Assembly: GCA_023451735.1 (NCBI GenBank)
Contig: JAEXYH010000054.1
Coordinates: 1 to 26,665, forward strand
DNA length: 26,665 bases
Origin: Pseudomonadota bacterium
GTDB taxonomy: Bacteria; Pseudomonadota; Alphaproteobacteria; Rhizobiales; Rhizobiaceae
Direction of reading: 5' to 3'
Positions 8,255-16,010 of the stretch are shown here, in pieces. The notes under the pieces were generated by a model, which was not told the DNA's origin, made no database searches, and worked only from the letters and a program-made list of their open reading frames with translations. The position numbers and the translations under genes are program-made. The stretch's first letter is position 1. Every line of letters begins with the position of its first letter.

Positions 8255-8439
8255 GACAGTCTCTATATTGTTTTCCCAAATCCAGTATAGTGGCTTAAGA
8301 TGAACGGCTCACCTTGACTAAAAAAGTTTGCTCGGTTGTTTCAGTGCACCCGAGAGATCGAGGTATCGTAGCGTCAACCCGCCGGCTTCCAAGAATTACT
8401 CGTGCGGAGCGACAAGCTAGCACATACGATAAGTCGCCA

Positions 8440-8462
8440 AAGCTCTTGATGAGGATCGAACC
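8440..8462 (-). repeat. Copy A of a dispersed tRNA-3'-end-like motif
   Basis: On the plus strand AAGCTCTTGAT, two bases (GA), GGATCGAACC. Read on the minus strand it is GGTTCGATCC followed by ATCAAGAGCTT, which resembles a tRNA T-loop and 3' acceptor strand. Copy B at 9179-9200 is identical apart from one missing base. A and B lie in the same orientation on either side of the relB/parE pair. No cloverleaf can be built around it, so it is not a functional tRNA gene. Confidence 0.5.
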
Positions 8463-8488
8463 GTTGGTCCCCACACGAACGTGGTCGA

Positions 8489-8780
8489 TCAGCTTAGCGG
8501 CAGATTTTCTGGCCATTCTTGCGCGCCATGGAGTACGCGAAGAATTCTAACTGTCGTCTCGGCGATGGCGTAGGCGGCGATAAGGCGTGCCATTGATGAC
8601 GAGTTCGCGTGTCCCGGCAATTCGACCCACGCGGCCACTGGCAAGAAAATCGAGCAAGCAACGGGCGGCAGCAGCTATCCGTTCATCGATCAAGACTGCA
8701 GCAGCGGGATTATCTGCCTCGATGTATGTGAAGATGGCGTCACGATCCGATAACGCAAAAGCAGACCAAGTAAGTCTCAC
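8489..8780 (-). pseudogene. ParE/RelE-family toxin, frameshifted
   Basis: From ATG 8780 the minus strand reads MRLTWSAFALSDRDAIFTYIEADNPAAAVLIDERI ... GRIAGTRELVINGTPY, a ParE-type toxin of the RelE superfamily. After GTPY (about base 8580) the frame gives RRLRHRRDDS and stops at 8547. The neighbouring frame continues exactly as the family does (AAYAIAETTVRILRVLHGAQEWPENLPLS) and stops at 8489-8491. Two missing bases in the TAT/ATC stretch explain the break. Restored, the protein would have the usual length of about 97 residues. As it stands, the C-terminal strands with the conserved RILRVLHGAQ are lost, so the toxin is presumably inactive. It overlaps the antitoxin stop codon by four bases (ATGA), the normal arrangement. 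Confidence 0.8.
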
Positions 8781-9085
8781 GATTCTGGCACACGAGCTTT
8801 ACGGCGGGCCGCCGCTCGACGTTTGGCAAAGTGCGCATCGGCCTCGTCGTCCGATAAATCCGGTCGAGTATCGTTTAACGCTTCGAGCACCTTGGTCCGA
8901 AACCAGGCGTCATGCGCCTCACTGCCGGATAGAAGTTCAAGAGGCAGAGCGCCCTCATTAGCAGTCCGGGTGAGCATGATACGAACCGCATAAGATACCG
9001 TGAGGCCCATGCTTTCAAGGACGGCAGAAGCACGATCCCTGACTTCAGAATCAATACGTGTTTGGACAAGAGCGTTTGCGGCCAT
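8777..9085 (-). CDS. RelB/DinJ-type antitoxin
   Basis: 102 residues, complete. The N-terminus is a ribbon-helix-helix dimerisation and DNA-binding domain (ALVQTRIDSEVRDRASAVLESMGLTVSYAVRIMLTR). The C-terminal half is acidic then basic (DLSDDEADAHFAKRRAAARRKARVPES), as expected of a toxin-wrapping tail. GGAG lies seven bases before the ATG at 9085. It would neutralise the ParE-type toxin encoded next and repress the shared promoter. Because the toxin gene is frameshifted, this is now an orphan antitoxin, possibly kept to protect against homologous toxins elsewhere in the genome, or simply not yet decayed. Confidence 0.8.
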   Translation of the reverse strand: MAANALVQTRIDSEVRDRASAVLESMGLTVSYAVRIMLTRTANEGALPLELLSGSEAHDAWFRTKVLEALNDTRPDLSDDEADAHFAKRRAAARRKARVPES

Positions 9086-9178
9086 GGCTTAACTCCATAT
9101 TCAACGAGAATGTCATACAATTGAATGACGTTTTCCAGCTAAAGTTTCAAGCAGCCATTCCTCGTTCACGGCTCTCTT

Positions 9179-9200
9179 AAGCTCTTGATAGGATCGAACC
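9179..9200 (-). repeat. Copy B of the dispersed tRNA-3'-end-like motif
   Basis: The plus strand reads AAGCTCTTGATA then GGATCGAACC, followed by TGCGACCC. On the minus strand this is GGGTCGCA, GGTTCGATCC, TATCAAGAGCTT, close to the variable-loop, T-arm and acceptor part of a tRNA. It sits upstream of the antitoxin gene. The surrounding stretch 9086-9331 contains no gene that I can support. Confidence 0.5.
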
Positions 9201-9331
9201 TGCGACCCACTGGCGCAGATTAAACTAAGTTCCTGATTTTTTGCGCTATACCGATCCTTGGCCCGAATGCTGACGTCAGGTTTGAGTACTAACCATAATC
9301 CCCAATCTGCTGACCACCGATCGCTCGGTGC

Positions 9332-9951
9332 ATCGACCCCAAAGTTGAGAATGCCAAGATCGCCGGACGCGCCCGCCAAAATTTTGACCCGGTCCATGTT
9401 CTCGACCCCTTCAGTATCACCGGCAAATCCTCGGCCGCCTTTAACCCACTCGACACACTCGAATTAGGCGCCCTTGATATCGCGGAGGACGCCAGCACAT
9501 TGGCCGATGCACTCGTGTTCGACGAGCCCGGCAAGTCAGGTGAAACCCACTGGAACGAAGAAGCCAAAGCGCTGATTTCGGGACTGTTGCTGACCATCGC
9601 AGCCGTCAAGCCGGCCGACCGCCGGCACCTCGGCTGGCTCCAGACGCTTTCGCCGCCTTCCTGACGCGCATGCAGGAAGCAGATGCGGCGGCCGGCCTGA
9701 TTGCCAGGGCTGCGAACCGCCATCTCGGTAAATCCGATCGGGAAGCGGCAGGCGTGCTGTCGGCCGTGCAACGGCATGCGCATTTTTTGGATAGTCCACG
9801 CATGACAGCCGTGCTCGGCAAATCGGAGTTCCCCTTTGCCGATCTCAAGCACCGCAACGTCTCTGTCTCCTCGTTCTCCCTCCTGATCGGCTTCCCGTGG
9901 CCGCAAATACGGTCTGTAGTCGGGGATCTCATCAAGATAACGGATGATTAG
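9332..9951 (+). pseudogene. TraG/VirD4-type conjugative coupling protein remnant, multiply frameshifted
   Basis: The plus strand preserves an internal piece of a type IV coupling protein in three frames. Frame one (9332-9664): IDPKVENAKI ... PVHVLDPFSITGKSSAAFNPL ... IAEDASTLADALVFDEPG ... HWNEEAKALISGLLL. Frame two (from about 9645): DAFAAFLTRMQEADAAAGLI, ARAANRHLGKSDREAAGV, LSAVQRHAHFLDSPRMTAVL. Frame three (from about 9866): LVLPPDRL. VLDPF and DEPG belong to the Walker-type ATPase domain that drives DNA transfer through a type IV secretion channel. The N-terminal membrane part, the start and the C-terminal third are missing, and some bases are lost near 9640. It is a relic of a conjugative element and cannot make a working protein. 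Confidence 0.8.
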
Positions 9952-10065
9952 AGTTTGGATGGAATTTGTAAGGCTACGAGCTAGTTCGAGGCGTCAGCTT
10001 GCCAACGTGCCGCATGATTGGAAATTCGTCTGGGCTCTGAAGCCGTGGTGCGTTGCTTCTTAGCG

Positions 10066-11502
10066 CTACTCAGGCTCTCTATGAGGCTGAGCTTTTCTTG
10101 CCAAGGCAGTGTTGTGTGTCCGAACTAGAACGCGATCTGCTCGTTCCCTCAAATCCCGAGCCGCAGCGGATACCTCTGTTTGCCGCACGAGAATTCCGTT
10201 TCGTTTGACCGCAAGGCCCTCAACGAACACGGTATCGACATTCGACGGATTGGAGAAGGAAACAACAGTGTCGACAGGGTTGATCGCTGGGGCGACGTTG
10301 AGACCGTCCGTTCTGATGAGGGCGATGTCCGCCATCTTGCCGGGTGTCAGCGATCCAATTCTGTGATCCAATCCAAAGGCCTTGGCATTGCCCATCGTCG
10401 CCCAAAATAGCGCATCGTAGCTGCTTGGCGAAATTCGAGGCGGCAGTGGCTTTTCACGACTTACCGCGTTGGTGGACGCTACAGCTTCAGTGGTCTGCTT
10501 GCGATCCCGTTCCAAATTGTTGAAGAGGCGTTGGAGCAAGAGGGACCAACGCATCGCCTCCATCATATCAGCGGGCGTGTTTGCTTCAGAATCCGTACCG
10601 ATCGATGGTGTTCCGCCCAATTCCGCTACTCTGCGGATCAACGGCTCGCGCGAGCCGCCGTTGATCTCGGTCTGCGATGTCGCCGTGATAGAGCATCCTG
10701 TGTCGAGGAGCGCCAAAATCTCTTCATCTGTTGCAGCGTTCAGATGCACCGCATTATGACGTCCTTTCAATAGACCGGCTCCCTTCAGACCGACATATCC
10801 ACCATCGACCTTGCCTTTGCGCCCATGCGCATGGGCGCTCGACCAAAGTCCCAATTCGTCGGCTAGTCGGAAGTCCTTCTCGCATACTTCCATTGGCGAA
10901 TACTCAGGTCCGAGCACGCCTAGTGCAATCGTGAGCTTCCCGTCATCTGCACTGTGCGCCTTGCGCAAGCGCACAGCCTCATCGCGGGGATGCGGGACCA
11001 GTGAGAAATGAGGCTGTCCGGGCAACGGTAGGGTCTTGACCGTCCCGTGAATGAAGATCGAGCGAATGTCGGATTGCTGCAAACCTTCAATTGCAGCATC
11101 GCTATGGTCGGGTGTCCGGTTGCCGTGGCACCATTCGTAGACAGTGGTCGTGCCGCCATTCAAAAGATTGAGCGCGCCGAAATACTCGGCCGCCCTAATA
11201 TCGTCCGGCGTGTAAACGGGAACAAATTCTGTCTGCATGTGGAAATGATGTTCAATCCCGGTCCAGTCGACACCGAAGCCGCGAATAGCCGTCTGCCACA
11301 TATGGATATGGGCATTGATCAGCCCTGGAATTGCGATCATATCGCTGGCATCGATCAGGTCGGCGCCCTCGGCCCGGTCAGAGAGATCGGGAGCGATCGC
11401 CGCGATTTTACCGTTCTCGATCAGGATATCACCCTTATCGATTGTGCCCAAGGCAGGATCCATCGTGACAAGGGTTGCCGATTTGATAAGCGTTCGTGAC
11501 AT
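10066..11502 (-). CDS. Amidohydrolase, TRZ/ATZ/cytosine-deaminase-like
   Basis: 478 residues of the amidohydrolase superfamily. A small beta domain opens the protein (LIKSATLVTMDPALGTIDKGDILIENGKIAAIAP). The barrel carries the metal motif NAHIHMW (His65, His67), AHAH (His224/His226), VHLNAATDEE (His253) and GTDSEAN (Asp304). It closes with MADIALIRTDGLNVAP ... NPVDTVV, the usual C-terminal return of the beta domain. Relatives hydrolyse C-N or C-Cl bonds in purines, pyrimidines, triazines and related rings, or cyclic ureides. The substrate is unknown. It is the last gene of a peptide-type ABC importer operon, 20 bases after the DppC-like gene, so it probably acts in the cytoplasm on the imported compound. 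AGGAAA lies upstream of the start. Confidence 0.85.
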   Translation of the reverse strand: MSRTLIKSATLVTMDPALGTIDKGDILIENGKIAAIAPDLSDRAEGADLIDASDMIAIPGLINAHIHMWQTAIRGFGVDWTGIEHHFHMQTEFVPVYTPDDIRAAEYFGALNLLNGGTTTVYEWCHGNRTPDHSDAAIEGLQQSDIRSIFIHGTVKTLPLPGQPHFSLVPHPRDEAVRLRKAHSADDGKLTIALGVLGPEYSPMEVCEKDFRLADELGLWSSAHAHGRKGKVDGGYVGLKGAGLLKGRHNAVHLNAATDEEILALLDTGCSITATSQTEINGGSREPLIRRVAELGGTPSIGTDSEANTPADMMEAMRWSLLLQRLFNNLERDRKQTTEAVASTNAVSREKPLPPRISPSSYDALFWATMGNAKAFGLDHRIGSLTPGKMADIALIRTDGLNVAPAINPVDTVVSFSNPSNVDTVFVEGLAVKRNGILVRQTEVSAAARDLRERADRVLVRTHNTALARKAQPHREPE

Positions 11503-11522
11503 GATTTTTTCCTGCTGTGGCG

Positions 11523-12386
11523 TTAATTTTGACGGGGATCCAGCGCGTCGCGAAGACCGTCACCAAGCATATTGAAAGCAAGGACGATCACACAGATTGC
11601 CCCGCCCGGAAAGATAGACATCCACGGGGCTTGGCTCATGAAGTTCTTGGCGGTGTTCAGCATGGAGCCCCAGGAGGGATTCGGTGGCTGCTGACCGATT
11701 CCAAGGAATGAAAGACTGGCTTCGGCAATGATCGCGGTTGCGATTGTGATCGTCGCCTGCACGACAAGCGGCGGTACGACGTTGGGCAGGATGTAGCGCC
11801 AAAGGATCCATCGCGTCGGCAGACCGATTGCCTTTGCGCCATCAACATAGTCTTCGGTTCGCACGGCGAGAACCTGGCCCCGCGTTAGCCGAATGAAAAT
11901 TGGCATGGCGGCAATACCAATGGCGATCATCGCGTTCGTCAGGCTTGGCCCGAGAAATGCAGCAAGAGAGATCGCCAGGATAAGCGAAGGGATGGCTAGA
12001 AGTGCATCGGCCAATCGCGAAATCACCATATCGGTAACGCCGCCGAAATAGCCGGCAAGCAACCCGAGCGGGACGCCTGTCAACAGTGCGACCGCAGCTG
12101 CGATGACGCCGGCAAACAGTGAAACGCGCGCGCCGTAGAGAATTCGTGTCAGAACGTCACGGCCGAGATCGTCCGTTCCCAGCCAATGCGCCGTCGACGG
12201 AGCCTTACGGATAGTAAGATAGCTAGGCGCGTAGGGATCGTGCGGCGTCAGATACGGAGCCAAAACAGCCAGGAGAATGAACAGGACGACTATCACCGCT
12301 CCCGTGACGGCTGCGGGCCGCTTGACGAAACGTCCTATGCTTCCTGAAGGGCGTACTGTGGATGAAGAGGTGGTTGCGGAAGCCAT
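11523..12386 (-). CDS. Peptide/nickel-type ABC transporter permease, DppC-like
   Basis: 287 residues. A Ser/Thr-rich cytoplasmic N-terminus is followed by a first membrane helix (AAVTGAVIVVLFILLAVLAP), the family segment LTPHDPYAPSYLTIRKAPSTAHWLGTDDLGRDVLTRILYGARVSL, further helices, and the coupling loop EDYVDGAKAIGLPTRWILWRYILPNVV that docks on the ATPases. This is the OppC/DppC half of a heterodimeric inner-membrane channel. Its ATG shares a base with the stop codon of the DppB-like gene upstream (TAATG at 12384-12388), implying coupled translation. Confidence 0.9.
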   Translation of the reverse strand: MASATTSSSTVRPSGSIGRFVKRPAAVTGAVIVVLFILLAVLAPYLTPHDPYAPSYLTIRKAPSTAHWLGTDDLGRDVLTRILYGARVSLFAGVIAAAVALLTGVPLGLLAGYFGGVTDMVISRLADALLAIPSLILAISLAAFLGPSLTNAMIAIGIAAMPIFIRLTRGQVLAVRTEDYVDGAKAIGLPTRWILWRYILPNVVPPLVVQATITIATAIIAEASLSFLGIGQQPPNPSWGSMLNTAKNFMSQAPWMSIFPGGAICVIVLAFNMLGDGLRDALDPRQN

Positions 12387-13330
12387 TATGCGTACCTCAT
12401 ACGCGGTGTGATGAGGAAGTAGAGAATATCGGCGACAAGGTTGAGCAGGATGAACAATGCCGCGGTCAAGAGAACCACGCCTTGGACGACCGCATAATCA
12501 CGAGCGAAGACGGCATCGACAATAAGCTTGCCAAATCCGGGAATGCCGAAAATCTGCTCGGTCAAAACGGCGCCTGCGAGAAGTTCGCCGAAAAGCAGGG
12601 TTGTCATGGTGACGATCGGCGTCAGGGCATTTCGGAGTGCGTGCTTTAGAACGACCAGATATGGCGGCACGCCCTTTGCTCTTGCCGTCCGGATGTAGTC
12701 GGACTTTAACACGCCCAGCATCGCCGATCGCGTATGGCGCATCAGATAGGCAGAAATCGGTGTCGAAAGCACGAATGCCGGCATGATGACCGACGCCAGG
12801 AAAGCTGACGGATCGTTGGTGATGCTGACAAATCCCGAGGCCGGCAGCAGGCCCAAATTGACCGACACGACGAGGATGAGGATTATTCCCAACCAGAAGT
12901 TCGGGATCGACATCCCGCCGAGCGATATCAGATTGACGGCATAATCAATGAGCGAGTTTTGCCGTACCGCCGAAATAACCCCGGCCGGGACGCCGATCAG
13001 CAGCGCCAGGATTATCGCCACGACCGACAACTGGAACGTCACGGGCAGCTTTTGGGCGATTAATGTCGACACCGGCACTTCGGTACGCAGCGACAGCCCG
13101 AAGTCACCCGTTAGAATTTGCGTGATCCAATACTGGTACTGAACGATAAGCGACTGATCGAGATGATATTTTTGTCGGATCATGTCGAGCACTGCAGGAT
13201 CGCGCACTTCTCCAGCAAGCATCAGCGCCGGATCTCCGGGCAGCAGTTTTTGCATCGAAAAGATGATGAGTGAGACTAGGAATAGCGTCGGTATCGCAAC
13301 AAGCGACCGTTTGATGATGATTTGCAGCAT
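12386..13330 (-). CDS. Peptide/nickel-type ABC transporter permease, DppB-like
   Basis: 314 residues. It has the OppB/DppB N-terminus (MLQIIIKRSLVAIPTLFLVSL then LIIFSMQKLLPGDPA), VQYQYWITQILTGDFGLSLR, LPVTFQLSVVAIILALLIGVPAG, and the EAA-type coupling loop DYIRTARAKGVPPYLVVLKHALRNAL. At least five hydrophobic segments are evident. It pairs with the DppC-like permease encoded immediately downstream. It starts 76 bases after the binding-protein stop codon on the same strand. Confidence 0.9.
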   Translation of the reverse strand: MLQIIIKRSLVAIPTLFLVSLIIFSMQKLLPGDPALMLAGEVRDPAVLDMIRQKYHLDQSLIVQYQYWITQILTGDFGLSLRTEVPVSTLIAQKLPVTFQLSVVAIILALLIGVPAGVISAVRQNSLIDYAVNLISLGGMSIPNFWLGIILILVVSVNLGLLPASGFVSITNDPSAFLASVIMPAFVLSTPISAYLMRHTRSAMLGVLKSDYIRTARAKGVPPYLVVLKHALRNALTPIVTMTTLLFGELLAGAVLTEQIFGIPGFGKLIVDAVFARDYAVVQGVVLLTAALFILLNLVADILYFLITPRMRYA

Positions 13331-13406
13331 GATGATAGCCTATGCGATGCCAGATAGTGCGCCGGGCTGGCGAGCCTGTATCAATGCAGGCCCGCCAGCA
13401 CTCCTG

Positions 13407-14906
13407 TCATTGGGCAGATTTGACACCCGCGAGACGGATCATGCCGTCTGGATAAGCCTTGAAACCTTCGATGTTCTTGCGCACACCGTAAGGCCAGGAC
13501 TGGAAGTAAACGAAGACCTGCGGAACTTCCGACTGCAGAATGTCCACGACCTTGGCGTATTCAACCTTGCGGGCGCCCTGATCCGTCGTCTGGCGGGCAG
13601 CTTGAAGCGCAGCATCGACAGCTACGTTGCAGAAACCGCTGTCGTTCAGCGTGCCCTTGCACATGGCGTAGTGGGCAATGTTTCCATCTGGATCTACCCG
13701 TCCCGCCCAGCCGGCTTGCGCGACCTGGAAGTTTCCTTCGCGCATCGCAGCCTGGAGCCCCGCAAACTCGACCGCGCGCAAGGAAATGTCGAAACCGGCT
13801 TCAGCCGCCATCGCCTGGACCAGTTCATAGATCTGCTGCTGTTGCGTGTTGTTGGCAAACATCAGCTCGAAGGCGACACGTTCTTGCCCGACCTCCTTGA
13901 GCAAAGCCTTGGCCTTTTCCACATCCCGCTTGAACTCGAAACGCGAATCAAAAGCAAAGCTGGAGGGAGCGAACGGCTGGGTCGCCGGCAAGAAAGAGTT
14001 CATGCCCACGACCTGCGCAATGATATCGCGATCGATCGAGAGGCTGAGCGCTTGGCGGATTCGCGCATCCTTCGCCAGCGGATTGTCTTGCGCGCCTGAG
14101 CCATGCGCAAGGTTGATCATGAAGCCTTGATAACCCAGCCCTGGTGTGGTGATGAGACTGGTGTTCGGATCGCTCTCGATTGCCTCGAAATCCGAGGGCG
14201 AAGTCCTTTCGATGATGTCGAGGCCACCTGCACGCAGATTTGCAACACGGACTGTACCATCCGGCACCGGCATGAATGTCACACGGTCGAAATGGTAGTC
14301 CGCGGCATTCCAGTAATCCGTAAACTTTTCAAACACGAGCCGGTCGTTCTGAACGCGTTCGACGAATTTGTACGGCCCGGAGCAGGATGGGGCCTGGGCA
14401 AAATTGCCGGCTTGCGCCGCTTTGGGCGAAATAATCATGCCGGCCCAGCCGCTCAGCTGCGACAGCAGTGTGCTGTCTGCCTCGGACAGGTTGAGCTTCA
14501 CGGTATACGGTCCCGTAGCCTCCACAGATTTGACGGAAGCAATTTCACTGGCGCGCAGGCTACCCTCAAGGGTTTTGTTCCGCTCAATATTATACTTGAT
14601 TGCTTCAGCATCGACCTTTGTTCCATCGTGGAATACGGCATCGTCCCGGATGGTCATGGTGAGCGAAAGATTGTTGTCACCCCACTCCCAGCCTGTCGCA
14701 AGTCTCGGAACGTAGTTCATATCGGTGTCGAGATCGATCAGCGTGTCGCAGAAGGACGTGAAAACGATCCGATTGACGAAGGCGCGCGAGCGCGCGGGGT
14801 CAAGCAGATCGATATCATCTTGAATGCCGATACGCAGGTCCGCGGCGAATGCGGATGTGGTCGCCATCAATGTCGCGGCGAATACTGCCAAGAAATTCGG
14901 TTTCAT
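13407..14906 (-). CDS. Peptide/nickel-type ABC transporter substrate-binding protein (family 5)
   Basis: 499 residues with a clear secretion signal (MKPNFLAVFAATLMATTSAFA, mature ADLRIGIQDD). Family-5 landmarks: LLDPARSRAFVNRIVF, YVPRLATGWEW, LTMTIRDDAVFHDGTKVDAEAI, GPYKFVE, FDRVTFMPVPDGTVRVANLRAG, ARIRQALSLSIDRD, and QVAQAGWAGRVDPDGNIAHY near the C-terminus. Family 5 binds oligopeptides, nickel chelates, opines and diverse heterocycles; with an amidohydrolase in the operon, a non-peptide small molecule is as likely as a peptide. The start at 14906 overlaps the stop codon of the DppF-like ATPase gene (ATGA). This position, after both ATPase genes, is unusual, since binding-protein genes more often come first. 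Confidence 0.9.
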   Translation of the reverse strand: MKPNFLAVFAATLMATTSAFAADLRIGIQDDIDLLDPARSRAFVNRIVFTSFCDTLIDLDTDMNYVPRLATGWEWGDNNLSLTMTIRDDAVFHDGTKVDAEAIKYNIERNKTLEGSLRASEIASVKSVEATGPYTVKLNLSEADSTLLSQLSGWAGMIISPKAAQAGNFAQAPSCSGPYKFVERVQNDRLVFEKFTDYWNAADYHFDRVTFMPVPDGTVRVANLRAGGLDIIERTSPSDFEAIESDPNTSLITTPGLGYQGFMINLAHGSGAQDNPLAKDARIRQALSLSIDRDIIAQVVGMNSFLPATQPFAPSSFAFDSRFEFKRDVEKAKALLKEVGQERVAFELMFANNTQQQQIYELVQAMAAEAGFDISLRAVEFAGLQAAMREGNFQVAQAGWAGRVDPDGNIAHYAMCKGTLNDSGFCNVAVDAALQAARQTTDQGARKVEYAKVVDILQSEVPQVFVYFQSWPYGVRKNIEGFKAYPDGMIRLAGVKSAQ

Positions 14907-16009
14907 GTTTCCCTCATCAGTTCTTGTTGTTTGTTGGCTATCTGGCGCTTGCGGTAGATTTCAAGCCGCTCGCGAAGGTGCGACTGCGCAGCGGGTTTTT
15001 CCTCAACAAGGGATGCAAGTGCAGCCACGTCGTCGCGGAAATGGCACGCAGCGAAATGCTCCGACCCCGGCTGCCGACGTAGCCTTGGTGTTTCAGCCTC
15101 GCAAAGTGCCTGCGCCATCGGACACCGGTGGCGAAAAGCGCAGCCCTCGCTGATTTCTTTCGTGTTGTTCGCCGGCTCTCCGGCGAGCAAAACCCGGGTG
15201 TTGCGCTCACCAGGGCTGGCAACGGGAACGGCCTCCAGCAGGGCACGCGTGTAGGGGTGATGCGGCGTTGCATAGATAGCATCGACAGGACCGAGCTCAA
15301 CGATGCGCCCGAGATACATCACTGCGACGCGATCGCTGGTGTGGCGGATCACGGCGAGGTCATGAGAAATGAGGATGAGGGTTAAGCCCAGTCGCTCCTT
15401 CAACTCCTCAAGAAGGTTGATGATCTGGGCCTGGATCGAAACATCGAGAGCGGAAACGGGCTCGTCGCCCAGAAGGAGTTCGGGCTTTGTTGCGATTGCA
15501 CGCGCAATGGCAATGCGCTGCCGCTGGCCGCCGGAAAACTCGTGTGGGTAACGTTCAGCTTGATCTTCCCGCAATCCAACCAGACGCATGAGATCAAGAG
15601 CCTGCTTGCGGCGTTCAGCCTGTGAAAGCTTGCGATGTAGCCAGAGCGGCTCTGCGATAATGTCAATCACCCGCATCCGAGGGTTCAACGAGGAAAACGG
15701 ATCCTGAAAAATAACTTGAAAGCGGCTGCGCAGCTCGCGTAGTGCTTTTCCCTTCATCCCCGTCATCGCCTTGCCGGCGAAAATCACCTCGCCATCGGTT
15801 GCCGGCAAAAGGTTCAAGAGCATTCGGCCAAGTGTGGATTTTCCGGAGCCCGATTCTCCAACAATAGCGAAAGTTTCACCGCGCTTTATGTCGAGATCGA
15901 CACCGTCGACGGCATGTGTCAGTTTTGGTCGAGCGAATAGGTGCGCTTTTCGAGCGAAGACCTTCTTCAATTGACGCGCGGATAAGAGCGTCTGGCTGGT
16001 TTCAGTCAT
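14903..16009 (-). CDS. Peptide/nickel-type ABC transporter ATP-binding protein, DppF/OppF-like
   Basis: 368 residues. Walker A GESGSGKS at 51-58, Q-loop in FQVIFQDPFSSLNPRM, signature FSGGQRQRIAIARA, Walker B LLLGDEPVSALD, switch His in LILISHD. The C-terminal extension has the oligopeptide-transporter motif with cysteines (CAFRHRCPMAQALC ... CHF), which can hold an iron-sulfur cluster in this family. I start it at ATG 16009, one base after the stop of the DppD-like gene. An upstream in-frame start at 16309 would add 100 residues of out-of-frame DppD sequence. Confidence 0.9.
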   Translation of the reverse strand: MTETSQTLLSARQLKKVFARKAHLFARPKLTHAVDGVDLDIKRGETFAIVGESGSGKSTLGRMLLNLLPATDGEVIFAGKAMTGMKGKALRELRSRFQVIFQDPFSSLNPRMRVIDIIAEPLWLHRKLSQAERRKQALDLMRLVGLREDQAERYPHEFSGGQRQRIAIARAIATKPELLLGDEPVSALDVSIQAQIINLLEELKERLGLTLILISHDLAVIRHTSDRVAVMYLGRIVELGPVDAIYATPHHPYTRALLEAVPVASPGERNTRVLLAGEPANNTKEISEGCAFRHRCPMAQALCEAETPRLRRQPGSEHFAACHFRDDVAALASLVEEKPAAQSHLRERLEIYRKRQIANKQQELMRET

Positions 16010-16010
16010 G

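Noticed and set aside
8295..8516. Minus-strand open frame beginning MARKSAAKLIDHV
   Set aside because: It starts inside the frameshifted ParE tail in the wrong frame, contains motif copy A and matches no family I know.
9113..9397. Minus-strand open frame of 94 codons
   Set aside because: It overlaps the plus-strand TraG remnant, contains motif copy B, has no recognisable domain and no good ribosome site.
13182..14957. Plus-strand open frames (13182-14099, 14103-14957)
   Set aside because: Antisense shadows of the family-5 binding-protein gene; compositionally odd and without domains.
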